Source of the DNA: a virus | Direction: 5' to 3' (one strand) | IMG/VR virus record: IMGVR_UViG_3300001533_000595 | Coordinates: 636 to 24,169 of that record | Length of the DNA stretch: 23,534 bases | Part shown: piece after piece, positions 1 to 7,641 of the stretch | Position numbering within the stretch: position 1 is the stretch's first letter | How the letters are laid out: the number at the start of each line of letters is the position of its first letter | The notes under the pieces: generated by a model | The model's input: the letters and a program-made list of their open reading frames with translations, nothing else | What the model was told of the DNA's origin: nothing | Databases searched by the model: none | Translations under genes and position numbers: made by a program

Positions 1-110
1 ATTTCCCCGTGCCCGATAGCTCCGACCGGCTGACGAGACGGGAAAAACCTCGCTATCGCCTCGTTCGGCAGTGAATTAGGCGGAAGCCGATTTACACGAA
101 ATTGGTCCAT
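1..110 (-). CDS. Partial tail-region protein, N-terminus only (runs off left edge)
   Basis: The ATG on the minus strand at 110 overlaps the TGA stop of the preceding gene in a TGATG, the junction type used throughout this block. The frame stays open for 36 codons to the window edge and begins MDQFRVNRLPPNSLPNEAIA. It is too short to assign to a family. Its place after the distal tail genes suggests another tail or host-contact protein. The start is supported by the coupling only. Confidence 0.6.
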   Translation of the reverse strand, partial: MDQFRVNRLPPNSLPNEAIARFFPSRQPVGAIGHGE

Positions 111-1006
111 CACGCCAGCTCGATGGCCCAGACTTGAGCCTCTGTTCCTGCACCGCCGGTGCGCTTGATCCTGACGTTGTAGGAAGCGGCCTCGGCAGGT
201 CGCTGGAAGACCCACCGGTACCGTCCATCCGGCAGTGTGGCAGCAGCACGACCATCCCATGAGACCTCGAGGGGGCTGACATCGGCACGACCTTTTACCA
301 CGCCAACGCTGTTCACCGCCGGCATGTAGAACGCTGTGGCGATTGCTGCCCCGCCCGCCACCGTCAGGGTGTCCCAGAGCACTTCGACTTCGAGGCTCGT
401 CGGGTTCGCGGTGTCCTTGTCCACGATGATTGAGAGGTCGGTCGTTCTGTCGTCGAGGTTGATGAAACCGGAGGCATTATCAACGTAGTCGTCGGTGATG
501 GCCTCTTTCGCCCCCGCGCCGTTGTCGAAGATCGACGTCGGACCGGAGAGGATCTGCAGTCTCGACGAGACGGGGACAACGCCGTCAGCAGCGTCGGCAA
601 CAGCCGTGCCGCCGATGTGGGTCACGTCGACAGTGGTCTCGTCCTCGGCTGACTCGTCGATCCCCGTGGCCGCCCGCAGATAGACCGCGGCGTAGGCGAG
701 TGAGCCAGCCCCGCCGCCGGTCCGAGCCAACCTCAGCCGCACTTGGCAGAAAACGGGGCAGCGGAGCAGGAGCAGGTGATCCGCCACAGCCCCGTCGAGG
801 GGGTCGATGTTGATGTCCCTCTCGACCCAGGTAGACCCACCGTCGAAGCTCACCTCGAGGTTGACGGTCACGGACGTCGCAGCGACCCCCGAGAGGGTCA
901 GGTGAACCCAAAGTTCGTTTTCGCTAGCGATCTCGACCTCTGAACCAGCCGCTGCAGCCAGAGCCAGAGCCGCCGCGCCGCCCGAACCGTCTCCCCAGAT
1001 CTCCAT
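110..1006 (-). CDS. Tail-associated protein with two beta-sandwich-like halves
   Basis: This 298-aa protein is not recognised by family. It is Ala/Gly/Val/Thr-rich with alternating hydrophobic strands, typical of beta-sandwich tail or fibre domains. Residues 22-112 contain VSFDGGSTWVERD and end in VRLRLARTGGGAGSLAYAAV. Residues 185-298 end similarly in VRIKRTGGAGTEAQVWAIEL, which suggests an internal duplication joined by an acidic linker near 115-130. The ATG at 1006 has a good GGAGG seven bases upstream and lies two bases after the previous stop. The position at the distal end of the tail cluster suggests a fibre, baseplate-periphery or virion decoration role. That role is inferred from position, not homology. 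Confidence 0.75.
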   Translation of the reverse strand: MEIWGDGSGGAAALALAAAAGSEVEIASENELWVHLTLSGVAATSVTVNLEVSFDGGSTWVERDINIDPLDGAVADHLLLLRCPVFCQVRLRLARTGGGAGSLAYAAVYLRAATGIDESAEDETTVDVTHIGGTAVADAADGVVPVSSRLQILSGPTSIFDNGAGAKEAITDDYVDNASGFINLDDRTTDLSIIVDKDTANPTSLEVEVLWDTLTVAGGAAIATAFYMPAVNSVGVVKGRADVSPLEVSWDGRAAATLPDGRYRWVFQRPAEAASYNVRIKRTGGAGTEAQVWAIELA

Positions 1007-1008
1007 AA

Positions 1009-1404
1009 TCAGACCTCCGCAGTCGAGAGATGCGCGTTGCAGGTTGTACCACCTGTGGCCGACCTGATCCGGAGCTGGAGGGTCTCACCAGCCGGGATGA
1101 TCGGACACATCCCGAACAGGCTGATCGGTGGATAGGTCCCGACCGCTGTGTCGAACCCGATCACATCGGTGGCGATCACCTCTGCGCCGCCGTCGTAGGA
1201 GAGCTCCCACTGAACGGGCTCGATTGCAACGGCCGGCGTGTCGAAGCTCAGAAGACACACGCGAGAGTCCGCGGCGAGCGCCCCGGAAATATCCACGAGC
1301 GCCCCATACGTGTCCGCTGCCCCTGCCGTGAGTGCTGCGCCTGCGGCAGCATCCGGGAAGGTGGCGATGGGGTTCGAAACGATTACAGGTGCATGAGCTG
1401 TCAT
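1009..1404 (-). CDS. Small beta-rich tail-region protein, unknown function
   Basis: This 131-aa protein is not recognised. It has an Ala-rich N-terminus followed by predicted beta strands with WELSYDGGAEV near residue 66, and ends in LQLRIRSATGGTTCNAHLS. Both elements resemble parts of the two halves of the downstream 298-aa protein (VSFDGGSTW, RTGGAG), so the two genes may share a fold. It has the best Shine-Dalgarno sequence in this part of the window (GAGGAG at 1411-1416, six bases before ATG). It is also one of the few genes not overlapping its neighbour, so it may be translated independently and at a high level. A virion surface or fibre role is inferred from position. Confidence 0.75.
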   Translation of the reverse strand: MTAHAPVIVSNPIATFPDAAAGAALTAGAADTYGALVDISGALAADSRVCLLSFDTPAVAIEPVQWELSYDGGAEVIATDVIGFDTAVGTYPPISLFGMCPIIPAGETLQLRIRSATGGTTCNAHLSTAEV

Positions 1405-1440
1405 GATAATCTCCTCTTCCCGCAGGGTACCTTACCCCAC
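1405..1440 (-). other. 36-base intergenic spacer with a small hairpin
   Basis: This is one of the larger gaps between genes in the block. The minus strand contains GGGTA-AGG-TACCC (1425-1437), a five-base-pair stem with a three-base loop. No T-run follows, so it does not look like an intrinsic terminator. It could shape translation or be chance. Confidence 0.3.
1411..1416 (-). promoter_or_regulatory. Strong Shine-Dalgarno of the 131-aa protein
   Basis: The minus strand reads GAAGAGGAG then six bases then ATG at 1404. It fixes this start and differs from most genes here, which rely on stop/start overlap. Confidence 0.7.
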
Positions 1441-2712
1441 TCAATAAACCAAGGATCTGAAAGTTTCCAGGAGCGTGCCAGGCTGGTGATATGACATGGT
1501 GAAAAACGTCGGGTGATCCCCCACCTCGTCCCACTCAACCGTTTCAGCGCAGCCGGCGCAGAGCTCAACGTCCGTGTACCCCGCGGAGCTGATCATCTCG
1601 ATGCGGGTCCAGGAGATCCCCGAGTCCGTGGAGATCCAGATCCGCGTGCCGATGTTCCCGATCACGAGGGTTCCGTACCCGTCGCACACGATCTGGGGGG
1701 CCGTGCCCGCGTAGATCGGCAGGGTTGCCCCTGCTGTCCAGGTCGCTCCGTTGTCGGAACTGTAGAACGTCCCGCCAGCGCCGATGACAGCGACCCACCG
1801 CCGGGTTACACGGTCATAGGCCGCACACTTCCGGGTTGCAGCGGCGCTGAAGCCGTGGAGCTGGTTACTCCAGGTGACGCCGTCGGCGGAGACAAGAGCT
1901 CGTGTCGTCGTCAGGATCAGCCAGGACTCGTTGCCCGAATCATCAGGCCCGAGTGCCCCCGCGGGGTGGTTCGTGTGCCCGATGAAGAAGACCTGCTCCC
2001 AGATGGCCAGCGGCGGGAATGTCGCCACGGCAGCGAAGTTCGCGCCGCCGTCAGACGAGAGGTAGACCGCAGGGGCTGCAGTGCCCCCTGCCCCGCTGTC
2101 GCCGATCAGGATCTCGTTCGCCGCTCGGTCGCACCCGACTGAGATCCAGTCGAGCGCTGGAGCCGCCGCGATGGTCGACAGAGCCCATGCACCCGCGCCG
2201 TAGCCGGCGGAGTAGAACACCCGATCAGTGATCGGAGGAGCAGAGCAGACCACGATCCTGTTGCCCGCGCCGTCGCTGTCCGCGTCGAGCGCCGCGGCCG
2301 GGCCGGGGATACCAGCCACGGGGCTGGATGACGGCACGTAAAAATTCCGCCCGTCCCTGCCCACTCGCTCAACGACGTTCCCCGGGCCCATGTCATCGTA
2401 GAAAAACAGGGATGTGACGAGCCCGCTCGTCGCGTCCGTCATGACACATGATGCCCCGAGGGTCTCCCCGCCCGCGGGGGCGTTCACGCTGTCCTCGAGG
2501 GTCCAGTTCGACGCGAAGAGCTTGGCCGCGAAGCGCTGGACCAGCGCCGAGCGATTGAGCTGCCAGTTGATGATATCCGGCGCGGGCTTGCGCTCCCGGT
2601 AGTAGCCGTCCTCCTTGTGGACGGTCAGCGGCGAGGTCTTCGTGCCGTGGCCGATATCCGGCCCTGCGACGTAAGCATCGTTCTCCGCCCAGGGATGGGG
2701 ACCAGGTCTCAT
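1441..2712 (-). CDS. BNR/Asp-box beta-propeller-like tail protein
   Basis: The product is 423 aa. Four Asp-box (BNR) motifs of the S-x-D-x-G-x-x-W/F type are visible: SSDGGANF (219-226), SADGVTW (275-281), SSDNGATW (318-325) and STDSGISW (361-368), each following a beta-hairpin pattern. Such repeats are typical of sialidase-like or photosystem-stability-factor-like propellers, and in phages they occur in tail spikes and fibres. The first ~120 residues carry no box and may be the virion-attachment part. A CAGC pair (385-388) lies near the C-terminus. No sialidase catalytic set can be claimed by eye, so binding is as likely as hydrolysis. ATG at 2712 overlaps the previous stop (ATGA). Confidence 0.75.
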   Translation of the reverse strand: MRPGPHPWAENDAYVAGPDIGHGTKTSPLTVHKEDGYYRERKPAPDIINWQLNRSALVQRFAAKLFASNWTLEDSVNAPAGGETLGASCVMTDATSGLVTSLFFYDDMGPGNVVERVGRDGRNFYVPSSSPVAGIPGPAAALDADSDGAGNRIVVCSAPPITDRVFYSAGYGAGAWALSTIAAAPALDWISVGCDRAANEILIGDSGAGGTAAPAVYLSSDGGANFAAVATFPPLAIWEQVFFIGHTNHPAGALGPDDSGNESWLILTTTRALVSADGVTWSNQLHGFSAAATRKCAAYDRVTRRWVAVIGAGGTFYSSDNGATWTAGATLPIYAGTAPQIVCDGYGTLVIGNIGTRIWISTDSGISWTRIEMISSAGYTDVELCAGCAETVEWDEVGDHPTFFTMSYHQPGTLLETFRSLVY

Positions 2713-2906
2713 TGACACACCTCTTCCAGCCCATCGACCCATGCACGGTCAGGCCCGATGATGATATCAGCTTCGTTGAGATCCGGCTCGAACTCCACAC
2801 AGCCGGGGAACAGGTCGAAGGCCTCCTGACAGGAGACGGGCTCCTGGCAGTAGATCCTGACAGGTTCAGGGGAGCAGCCCGAGAAAAACAGGAGGATCCA
2901 GAGCAT
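2709..2906 (-). CDS. Small phage lipoprotein
   Basis: The product is 65 aa, MLWILLFFSGC at the start. A hydrophobic segment (residues 2-8) is followed by F-S-G-C, an acceptable lipobox with Cys11 as the lipidated residue. Four more cysteines (20, 26, 36, 64) could form two disulfides, consistent with a periplasmic or outer-surface location. The mature part is acidic. ATG at 2906 overlaps the DUF2612 gene stop (TGATG) and has GGGGGAG about ten bases upstream. A TTG at 2930 would add an eight-residue N-region with one arginine. Lipoproteins beside receptor-binding genes in other phages (for example T5 Llp) block superinfection or receptor inactivation. The same role here is inference; a lysis spanin subunit is less likely because no partner is seen. 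Confidence 0.6.
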   Translation of the reverse strand: MLWILLFFSGCSPEPVRIYCQEPVSCQEAFDLFPGCVEFEPDLNEADIIIGPDRAWVDGLEEVCQ

Positions 2907-3541
2907 CAGTACACCACTCCCCCGGCCCAAGATCCGCCGGTCGTCTGTGTTGCCTCGGTCAGATCCCCGAAGCCCGCGGGGGCGTCCACCGAGTCAGCCC
3001 CCAGGGTGTCCGAGAACCTGAAGGTGCTCGCCGAGGGGGTCTCAGACCAGATCCAGTGCAGCGACACTCCACCGGGCTTCGCGGAGCCGATGATCTCCCC
3101 GATGAGATCCCCGTACTCCTCCCCGGAGATCCACAGCGTGAGCTCCCCGGGGTAGTATTCCGCGGCGTGGACCTCTGTCACCCCGAGGATCTCCAGGATA
3201 TCATAGAGTTCTTCGAGCCGCCCGTTGGATCGGTTGACCAGGATGCGCGCCAGGACATAGAGCCTGTATTGAGCATCGAGCATCCCGCGGCGGGACTGCC
3301 CGACAATCCGCCCGAGGACATCGAGCTGATCCCCGACCGCTGTGAGGGGCCACCGCCCGACGAGAACCTTGAAGGCCACATCCTCGATGCTCTGGAGCTG
3401 CTCCGTGAACGCTCGGAGCCATGCCTGAACCCGGGGCTGATCCCCGCGGTACTGCCACAGGAGCCGAGCGAAACCCATGTTGACGTGATCGAAGACCTGG
3501 AGGTCGTCGGTCCAGAGGGTCATGCTCCAGGATGTCGTCAT
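2906..3541 (-). CDS. DUF2612-like / P2 gpI-like baseplate-distal tail protein
   Basis: The product is 211 aa. The N-terminal ~120 residues are helical: FARLLWQYRG, then LTAVGDQLDVLGRIVGQSR, then YRLYVLARILVNRSNGRLEE. This is the pattern of DUF2612 and P2 gpI-type proteins (an LDxLGxIVGxxR-like element followed by an arginine-rich helix). These connect the baseplate wedge to tail fibres. The C-terminal ~60 residues (FRFSDTLGADSVDAPAGFGD) look like the short repeats often found where the protein meets fibres. It follows baseplate J and the Ig-like gene, the expected place for this role. ATG at 3541 overlaps the previous stop (ATGA). Confidence 0.72.
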   Translation of the reverse strand: MTTSWSMTLWTDDLQVFDHVNMGFARLLWQYRGDQPRVQAWLRAFTEQLQSIEDVAFKVLVGRWPLTAVGDQLDVLGRIVGQSRRGMLDAQYRLYVLARILVNRSNGRLEELYDILEILGVTEVHAAEYYPGELTLWISGEEYGDLIGEIIGSAKPGGVSLHWIWSETPSASTFRFSDTLGADSVDAPAGFGDLTEATQTTGGSWAGGVVY

Positions 3542-4230
3542 AACGTCAACCCCGTCACCGACGTGAGGTCGAGATCAAAGCGCCAGAGCTGCCCCGCGCG
3601 GGGCAGCTCCGGCCACCCGGAGAGCTCGATCAGGATCTCCCTGGGACCGTTCCCGATATCGTCGAGCTCAATGATCGAGCCCGTCCATCCTGCCTGGATG
3701 ACTCCCCCTGTGGTGGCCACCAGAGGCACGCCCACCGGGGGCACCACGGAGAGCTCGATCGTGCTCGTGTCGATGCCCCAGTCGTCCGTCACCTGAGCAT
3801 AGATCCTGGAGAGCTCCGTGGTCGTGCCCACGGGGCCGGAGTCCTGCAGAGCGGGCGCGTCCGCGCTCACGGTCCAGCCCCAGGAGTCCGAGTCAGTCTC
3901 CCCCAGGGTGTCGTCAACGGTGGCCGTAACAGACCAGATCCCGAGGTCCATCAACGGGTGTCCGGTGACCGCAACATCGAAGCCGTTCGAGCCGTTCGCA
4001 GTGATGGTCCCGCTCCATCCGGCCTGGAAGACCCCGTTGACGATGACGTCGATGGTGTTCGCATCGGGGTCCGTGAGCTCAAGCTGGATCGTGTTTTCAT
4101 CGACTTCGATGTCATCCGAGCAGGAGAACGAGATCAGGGCATCTGGGTTCACAATGCCCGAGGGGTTCTCCGGGGTGACAACCGGGGGGTCGTTGTAGAC
4201 CTCCGTGTCGTCTGCCTGCCACGCGCCCAT
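3538..4230 (-). CDS. Tail protein with two Ig/cadherin-like repeats
   Basis: The product is 230 aa. Two tandem ~100-residue repeats are visible, roughly 15-115 and 125-225. Both contain a strand of the form TIQLELT / TIELSVV followed about twenty residues later by VFQAGWSGTI / VIQAGWTGSI. The pattern (proline-rich entry, DDxxVD turn, alternating strands) is that of extracellular beta-sandwich domains of the Ig, Big or cadherin type. In phages these decorate tails and bind surface glycans weakly. No enzyme motif is seen. The gene sits between baseplate J and the DUF2612-like gene, so it is probably a baseplate-periphery component. ATG at 4230 overlaps the preceding gene's stop (TGATG). Confidence 0.7.
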   Translation of the reverse strand: MGAWQADDTEVYNDPPVVTPENPSGIVNPDALISFSCSDDIEVDENTIQLELTDPDANTIDVIVNGVFQAGWSGTITANGSNGFDVAVTGHPLMDLGIWSVTATVDDTLGETDSDSWGWTVSADAPALQDSGPVGTTTELSRIYAQVTDDWGIDTSTIELSVVPPVGVPLVATTGGVIQAGWTGSIIELDDIGNGPREILIELSGWPELPRAGQLWRFDLDLTSVTGLTL

Positions 4231-5399
4231 CAGACCACCGCCGCCGTGACGTCGCCGGACGAGATCGTGGCGATCTCCCGCGGGCCGATGATGATATCCG
4301 CCGCGGCCACAGCCGCCGGGTGAATGGACAGCCGGACCGCGACGACGTTCAGCACCCCGTCGAGATCTGAGACCTCCGCGGAGATCTTGGACCTGTAGAC
4401 CTCGTCACCGATCCCAGGAGGTCCGAAGGCTCCGACAAGGGTCTCAATGGCTGTCTCGAGGGCAGTGTCAGCGACCGTGCCGTCGGAGTTCACGTCCACC
4501 TCGACGAGTATCCGCTGCTCATCTGCCAGGGTATATCCGATGGTGTGCTCATTGCCCTGGGAGTCCTCCACGATCGTGGAGCTCGTGCCGTAGGCTTGAA
4601 TCCCCGCGGTCTTCTCCTCGAAGATCGCGGAGGCGATCTCATCCGTGTCAGCGGCTGCGGCCCCCCCGTCCCAGTAGACGATCTCGATAGAGTGTGGCGG
4701 CATGGGAGCTACGACTCGGTTCGTCGCGTTCTCGTAGCAGTAGACCTCGATGATCCCTGTGACCTGGCTCACTGCGGCGGCGATGGAGTCCACGGAGGTA
4801 GATCCCCCGGTCGTGACCTCGATCTCCCGGCGGAGTCGGAGCTCCGTGTCGGTCTCCTCCTCCGACCCCTCGACGGCGTCTGCAGCGTTCGTGACGGCTG
4901 TCCATCCTGCTACCGGTGTCGTGATGATCGTGATCGTCCCTGCGAGCGCCTGGAGCGCCCCCGCTGTGGCCGCTGTGGCGGTGCCCGTGTAGTCTCCCGC
5001 GGCCACGCTCGTCACGTCCTCGTCGAGGATCCACTGGTTGTCCGGGTCACCGGAGACCGAAGCGATGGACCCTGCAGGGACAGTGATCGCGGCCCCGAGG
5101 GTGAGGGTGAGAGTCACAGACCCGTGGGTGGCCGCGCGCCGATACGTCCCGGTGATCGAACTCACGGCGTCGAGGCTGCGGTTCGTGGCCTGATCAGGGT
5201 CGATGGCGGAGTGGAGTTCCTGGAGCAGCTCCGCAATGGCCTGGATCTGCTCGGTCTGGATCTTGATGAACTGCCCGGTGGGCTGGTCCGTTGAGACGTC
5301 GAGCACCGGGGAGATCGAAGCCCGAAGACCAGCGATCACCGTGGCGACACGGGTTGCGTAGTCGTCGATCTCCAGGCCTGTCGCTGTGAGCTGATCCAT
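4230..5399 (-). CDS. Baseplate J-like protein (wedge)
   Basis: The product is 389 aa. The baseplate J family hallmark is visible around residues 180-225: ETDTELRLRREIEVTTGG, then SVDSIAAAVSQVTGI, then VYCYENATN. This is the (S/T)Dx-E-LRxR...G...S...I...V..V.GI..V.V.EN pattern. A preceding strand-rich section (VPAGSIAS, WILDEDVTSVAAG) matches the usual domain before it, and VEVDVNSDGTV and GDEVYRSKISAEV match the C-terminal part. It is homologous to P2 gpJ and T4 gp6 wedge proteins that form the ring around the tube. ATG at 5399 overlaps the gp25-like gene stop (TAATG). Order gp25-like, J, then I-like is the classical myovirus order. Confidence 0.92.
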   Translation of the reverse strand: MDQLTATGLEIDDYATRVATVIAGLRASISPVLDVSTDQPTGQFIKIQTEQIQAIAELLQELHSAIDPDQATNRSLDAVSSITGTYRRAATHGSVTLTLTLGAAITVPAGSIASVSGDPDNQWILDEDVTSVAAGDYTGTATAATAGALQALAGTITIITTPVAGWTAVTNAADAVEGSEEETDTELRLRREIEVTTGGSTSVDSIAAAVSQVTGIIEVYCYENATNRVVAPMPPHSIEIVYWDGGAAAADTDEIASAIFEEKTAGIQAYGTSSTIVEDSQGNEHTIGYTLADEQRILVEVDVNSDGTVADTALETAIETLVGAFGPPGIGDEVYRSKISAEVSDLDGVLNVVAVRLSIHPAAVAAADIIIGPREIATISSGDVTAAVV

Positions 5400-5836
5400 T
5401 ACATCTGCCCCGCTGAGAGGTCCACCACAATCGGCGCATCGAGCTGATCCGTGGTCACCTGCGTGTTGCGATCCGAGACCGCCTCGAGGGATATTATAGC
5501 ATGCCTGCCAGAGATCTGGACGTCAATCGTTCTGAGATCCTGCACTCCGGGGGTGCTCTCGATGACGTCCCGGAACACTCGGGCGATGACGTCCTTGGTC
5601 GTCCCCTTGCGCCAGATCGACTCTCGCCAGGGAGTCCCCTCCCGGATGTCGAGGTACCACTCCCGCCGCACGAACTTGAGCCGGCAGGCGATCCGCTGTG
5701 CGATCATCTGAGCGTAGGACTCCCGGTCGAGAATGTTCCCGCCGAGCCACTCGAGCTGCCCTGAGTCGTCGAGGTACAGGTCGTGGGTGTTCGGGTTCGC
5801 TGTGCTCGTGGCTGTGACCAGTCGAAGAGACCCCAT
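5399..5836 (-). CDS. Baseplate wedge protein, gp25/W-like (DUF2634 type)
   Basis: The product is 145 aa, the usual size. It contains LKFVRREWYLDIREGTPW, ESIWRKGTTKDVIARVFRDV and STPGVQDLRTIDVQISGR, the arrangement of gp25-like/DUF2634 proteins: a strand pair, a G-P/TPW turn, a helix, then a final beta hairpin. It nucleates sheath polymerisation in the baseplate. Its stop overlaps the start of baseplate J. The start ATG at 5836 abuts the stop of the spike gene (TAA immediately followed by ATG). Confidence 0.85.
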   Translation of the reverse strand: MGSLRLVTATSTANPNTHDLYLDDSGQLEWLGGNILDRESYAQMIAQRIACRLKFVRREWYLDIREGTPWRESIWRKGTTKDVIARVFRDVIESTPGVQDLRTIDVQISGRHAIISLEAVSDRNTQVTTDQLDAPIVVDLSAGQM

Positions 5837-6490
5837 TTAGTCCTCCACCTTCACGACGCTGGACTCATAGCTCCCCGCAGTGATGCCGTTGATGAGAGCT
5901 GTCACCGCGGGTTTCACCCCAGTGTTCCAGCCCCCGGCCTGAAGGGCGAAGCTCCCCCAGGTCGTGCCTCCCCATGTGTTGACGGCCGTCAAGAACGCCT
6001 GCAGATCCCCCAGGAGATCCTCATGGACCACAGCCTTCGAGCTCCCCGATGGGGTCCCGATGTAGACCAGCCCGCCCGCGGCGGCCTTCTCGATCACGAC
6101 CCCATCAGCGGGGATCGTCCGCGCGTCCGTGCTCGGGCGGAGGCCTGGGAGGAACAGGGCGTTCCCAATGTCGTGACGGGCGATGCCTTCGGGAACAGAG
6201 GGGATCTCCCCGGTGCGCCACCAGCGCCGGGGGTTCGAGTCACAGAACAGGACCAGCCCGATCTCCCCGACCTGGAGATCCCAGGCTACCCCTGGGAAAC
6301 AGACCGGTGCCCCCACGATGACAGGGGGGCGCTCCCCGTCCTCTCCTCGGAGGACTGACTGGACGTCCACAACATTCGCGGACCTGTCCCAGGGCCGCAC
6401 CACTTCAGCGACGTCCACGGTCCGGATCTCCGCGGCGTGCTGCTCCAGGATCTGCCCGAGGGTGCCCTGCAGGGTGGGGGTGTCAGGCAT
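5837..6490 (-). CDS. Baseplate spike protein, gp138 N-terminal (OB-fold) type
   Basis: The product is 217 aa. Residues ~30-95 follow the gp138/gp5 OB-fold pattern: ANVVDVQSVLR, PPVIVGAPVCFPG, then VGEIGLVLFCDSNPRRWW. A middle part has HDIGNALFLPGLRP, and a beta-rich section around GGLVYIGTPSGSSKAVVHED precedes a short helical end. These proteins form the trimeric membrane-piercing spike under the hub. The C-terminus lacks an obvious lysozyme domain. It begins with ATG at 6490, overlapping the hub gene by eight bases. Confidence 0.82.
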   Translation of the reverse strand: MPDTPTLQGTLGQILEQHAAEIRTVDVAEVVRPWDRSANVVDVQSVLRGEDGERPPVIVGAPVCFPGVAWDLQVGEIGLVLFCDSNPRRWWRTGEIPSVPEGIARHDIGNALFLPGLRPSTDARTIPADGVVIEKAAAGGLVYIGTPSGSSKAVVHEDLLGDLQAFLTAVNTWGGTTWGSFALQAGGWNTGVKPAVTALINGITAGSYESSVVKVED

Positions 6491-7331
6491 ACTCCTCGAC
6501 CTCGCAGTCTGCGATCCAGTCCGGGCCGTTCGTGTCCCCAGCGAAACGGACCCTCTTGATCATGTAGTCCCCGCGCACGTCCGACGAGTCCAAGTGCATG
6601 ATCCGCCCGGGGTATAAGCCGGGGATCAGCATGCACTTGACTGTGATGGTGACCCGCCCGGTGCGCTCGTCCCGCTTCGCCCGCGTCGGGGAACCTAACA
6701 GCCCGGTGCCGGGAGAGATCCTCACGGCTCGCGTGACAGCGGGGCGCCCCTGCTCCCGGAGCTGGAGCACTCCGTTCTGAACGCTCCAGCGAAGAGAGCA
6801 GGACCGGCAGACACTGTCGAGGGATCTGCTCGCTGGACCATCGAGGGTGATCCCCGTGGCATAGATGTTCTCCCCGTTCTCGAGGGTCGCCCGCGCGGCC
6901 ACCTCCGCGGTGTTCCCCTGGCCGACACCCAGAGCTCCCGCACACGCGGCGATCACCGTCCTGACGGGGGTGTTCGCCGCGAAGGACCTGGAGATCCTCG
7001 CCGTGCGGTATGCCTGCCCCCCGTCCTCAGACTCAATGTGCGTCCACCGGTCAACACCATCCCTGACGGTGAAAATGTCCCGTGCGTCCCCGACGTAGAT
7101 CACGTCCTCGAGATCCCTGTAGCCGGCCCAGAGCTCAACCTGTGGCTCGTCCAGTTCCTCGAGACGCTGGAGGGTGCTCGGGGCCAAGTTCGCGATCTGA
7201 ATGTTGCAGGTGTTCGGCTCCCGCGCCGTGCTCTTCACGACCTCGAACTTCAGGTTGAGCTGGATCTTCGACGTCGTGGAGATCACGCGGATCCCCCCGA
7301 CGTCGAGCGACCATGCCCGGTCAAAGAGCAA
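6483..7331 (-). CDS. Baseplate hub protein (gp27/gpD-like)
   Basis: The product is 282 aa, starting at a TTG codon. N-terminal LNLKFEVVKSTAREPNTCNIQIANL with VELWAGYRD and VIYVGDARDIF is the standard hub-domain opening (a strand, an N-x-x-x-I-x-I-x-N-L element and a G-Y turn). The middle has LDSVCRSCSLRWSVQNGVLQ and LLGSPTRAKRDERTGRVTI, and the end has VRGDYMIKRVRFAGDT. It forms the trimeric hub carrying the spike, which is encoded next. The TTG at 7331 is chosen because GAGGAGG lies six bases upstream and no ATG lies near. It overlaps the previous gene by eleven bases. Confidence 0.82.
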   Translation of the reverse strand: MLFDRAWSLDVGGIRVISTTSKIQLNLKFEVVKSTAREPNTCNIQIANLAPSTLQRLEELDEPQVELWAGYRDLEDVIYVGDARDIFTVRDGVDRWTHIESEDGGQAYRTARISRSFAANTPVRTVIAACAGALGVGQGNTAEVAARATLENGENIYATGITLDGPASRSLDSVCRSCSLRWSVQNGVLQLREQGRPAVTRAVRISPGTGLLGSPTRAKRDERTGRVTITVKCMLIPGLYPGRIMHLDSSDVRGDYMIKRVRFAGDTNGPDWIADCEVEEYA

Positions 7332-7641
7332 CGGTGGCCTCCTCGACGTAGAGCAGGATCGCGTTCTCCCCGAGATCCCGGAGCCCTGGATCTTCCGGGC
7401 TCACGCACATGACCCAGAGCTGGCCTGCAGGACCGAGGAGATCATGAGCCGCGAAGGGCGTGTTGGCGCATAGCTTCCGCGCGGTGATGAGACCCTCCCC
7501 GGCAGCATCCTTGACAGTCAGGAACCATCGCCCCGCCCGGTCATTCCACAAGAGCCGGAGGATGTAATCCACACCGTCGAGGGCAACGACGAACTCGTAG
7601 TTCGAGTCATCTGTCGGAGTTCGGATGATCCGGATCGTCAT
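7321..7641 (-). CDS. Small baseplate plug protein, Pam3 gp18/DUF6983-like
   Basis: The product is 106 aa. Pattern: FVVALDGVDYILRLLWNDRAG, then WFLTVKDAAGEGLITARKL, then AHDLLGP, then LRDLGENAILLYVEE. This is the small strand-rich domain that precedes the hub gene in simple myoviruses, and it matches my recollection of the cyanophage Pam3 gp18 family. It is thought to sit inside or beside the hub. ATG at 7641 overlaps the previous stop (ATGA). Confidence 0.75.
   Translation of the reverse strand: MTIRIIRTPTDDSNYEFVVALDGVDYILRLLWNDRAGRWFLTVKDAAGEGLITARKLCANTPFAAHDLLGPAGQLWVMCVSPEDPGLRDLGENAILLYVEEATVAL
7338..7344 (-). promoter_or_regulatory. Strong Shine-Dalgarno deciding the TTG start of the hub gene
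   Basis: The minus strand reads GAGGAGG-CCACCG-TTG. A near-perfect anti-16S match six bases before a rare start codon supports TTG initiation at 7331. Confidence 0.7.

Noticed and set aside
1425-1437. Hairpin GGGTA-AGG-TACCC as a terminator
   Set aside because: The stem is only five base pairs and no T-run follows on the minus strand.
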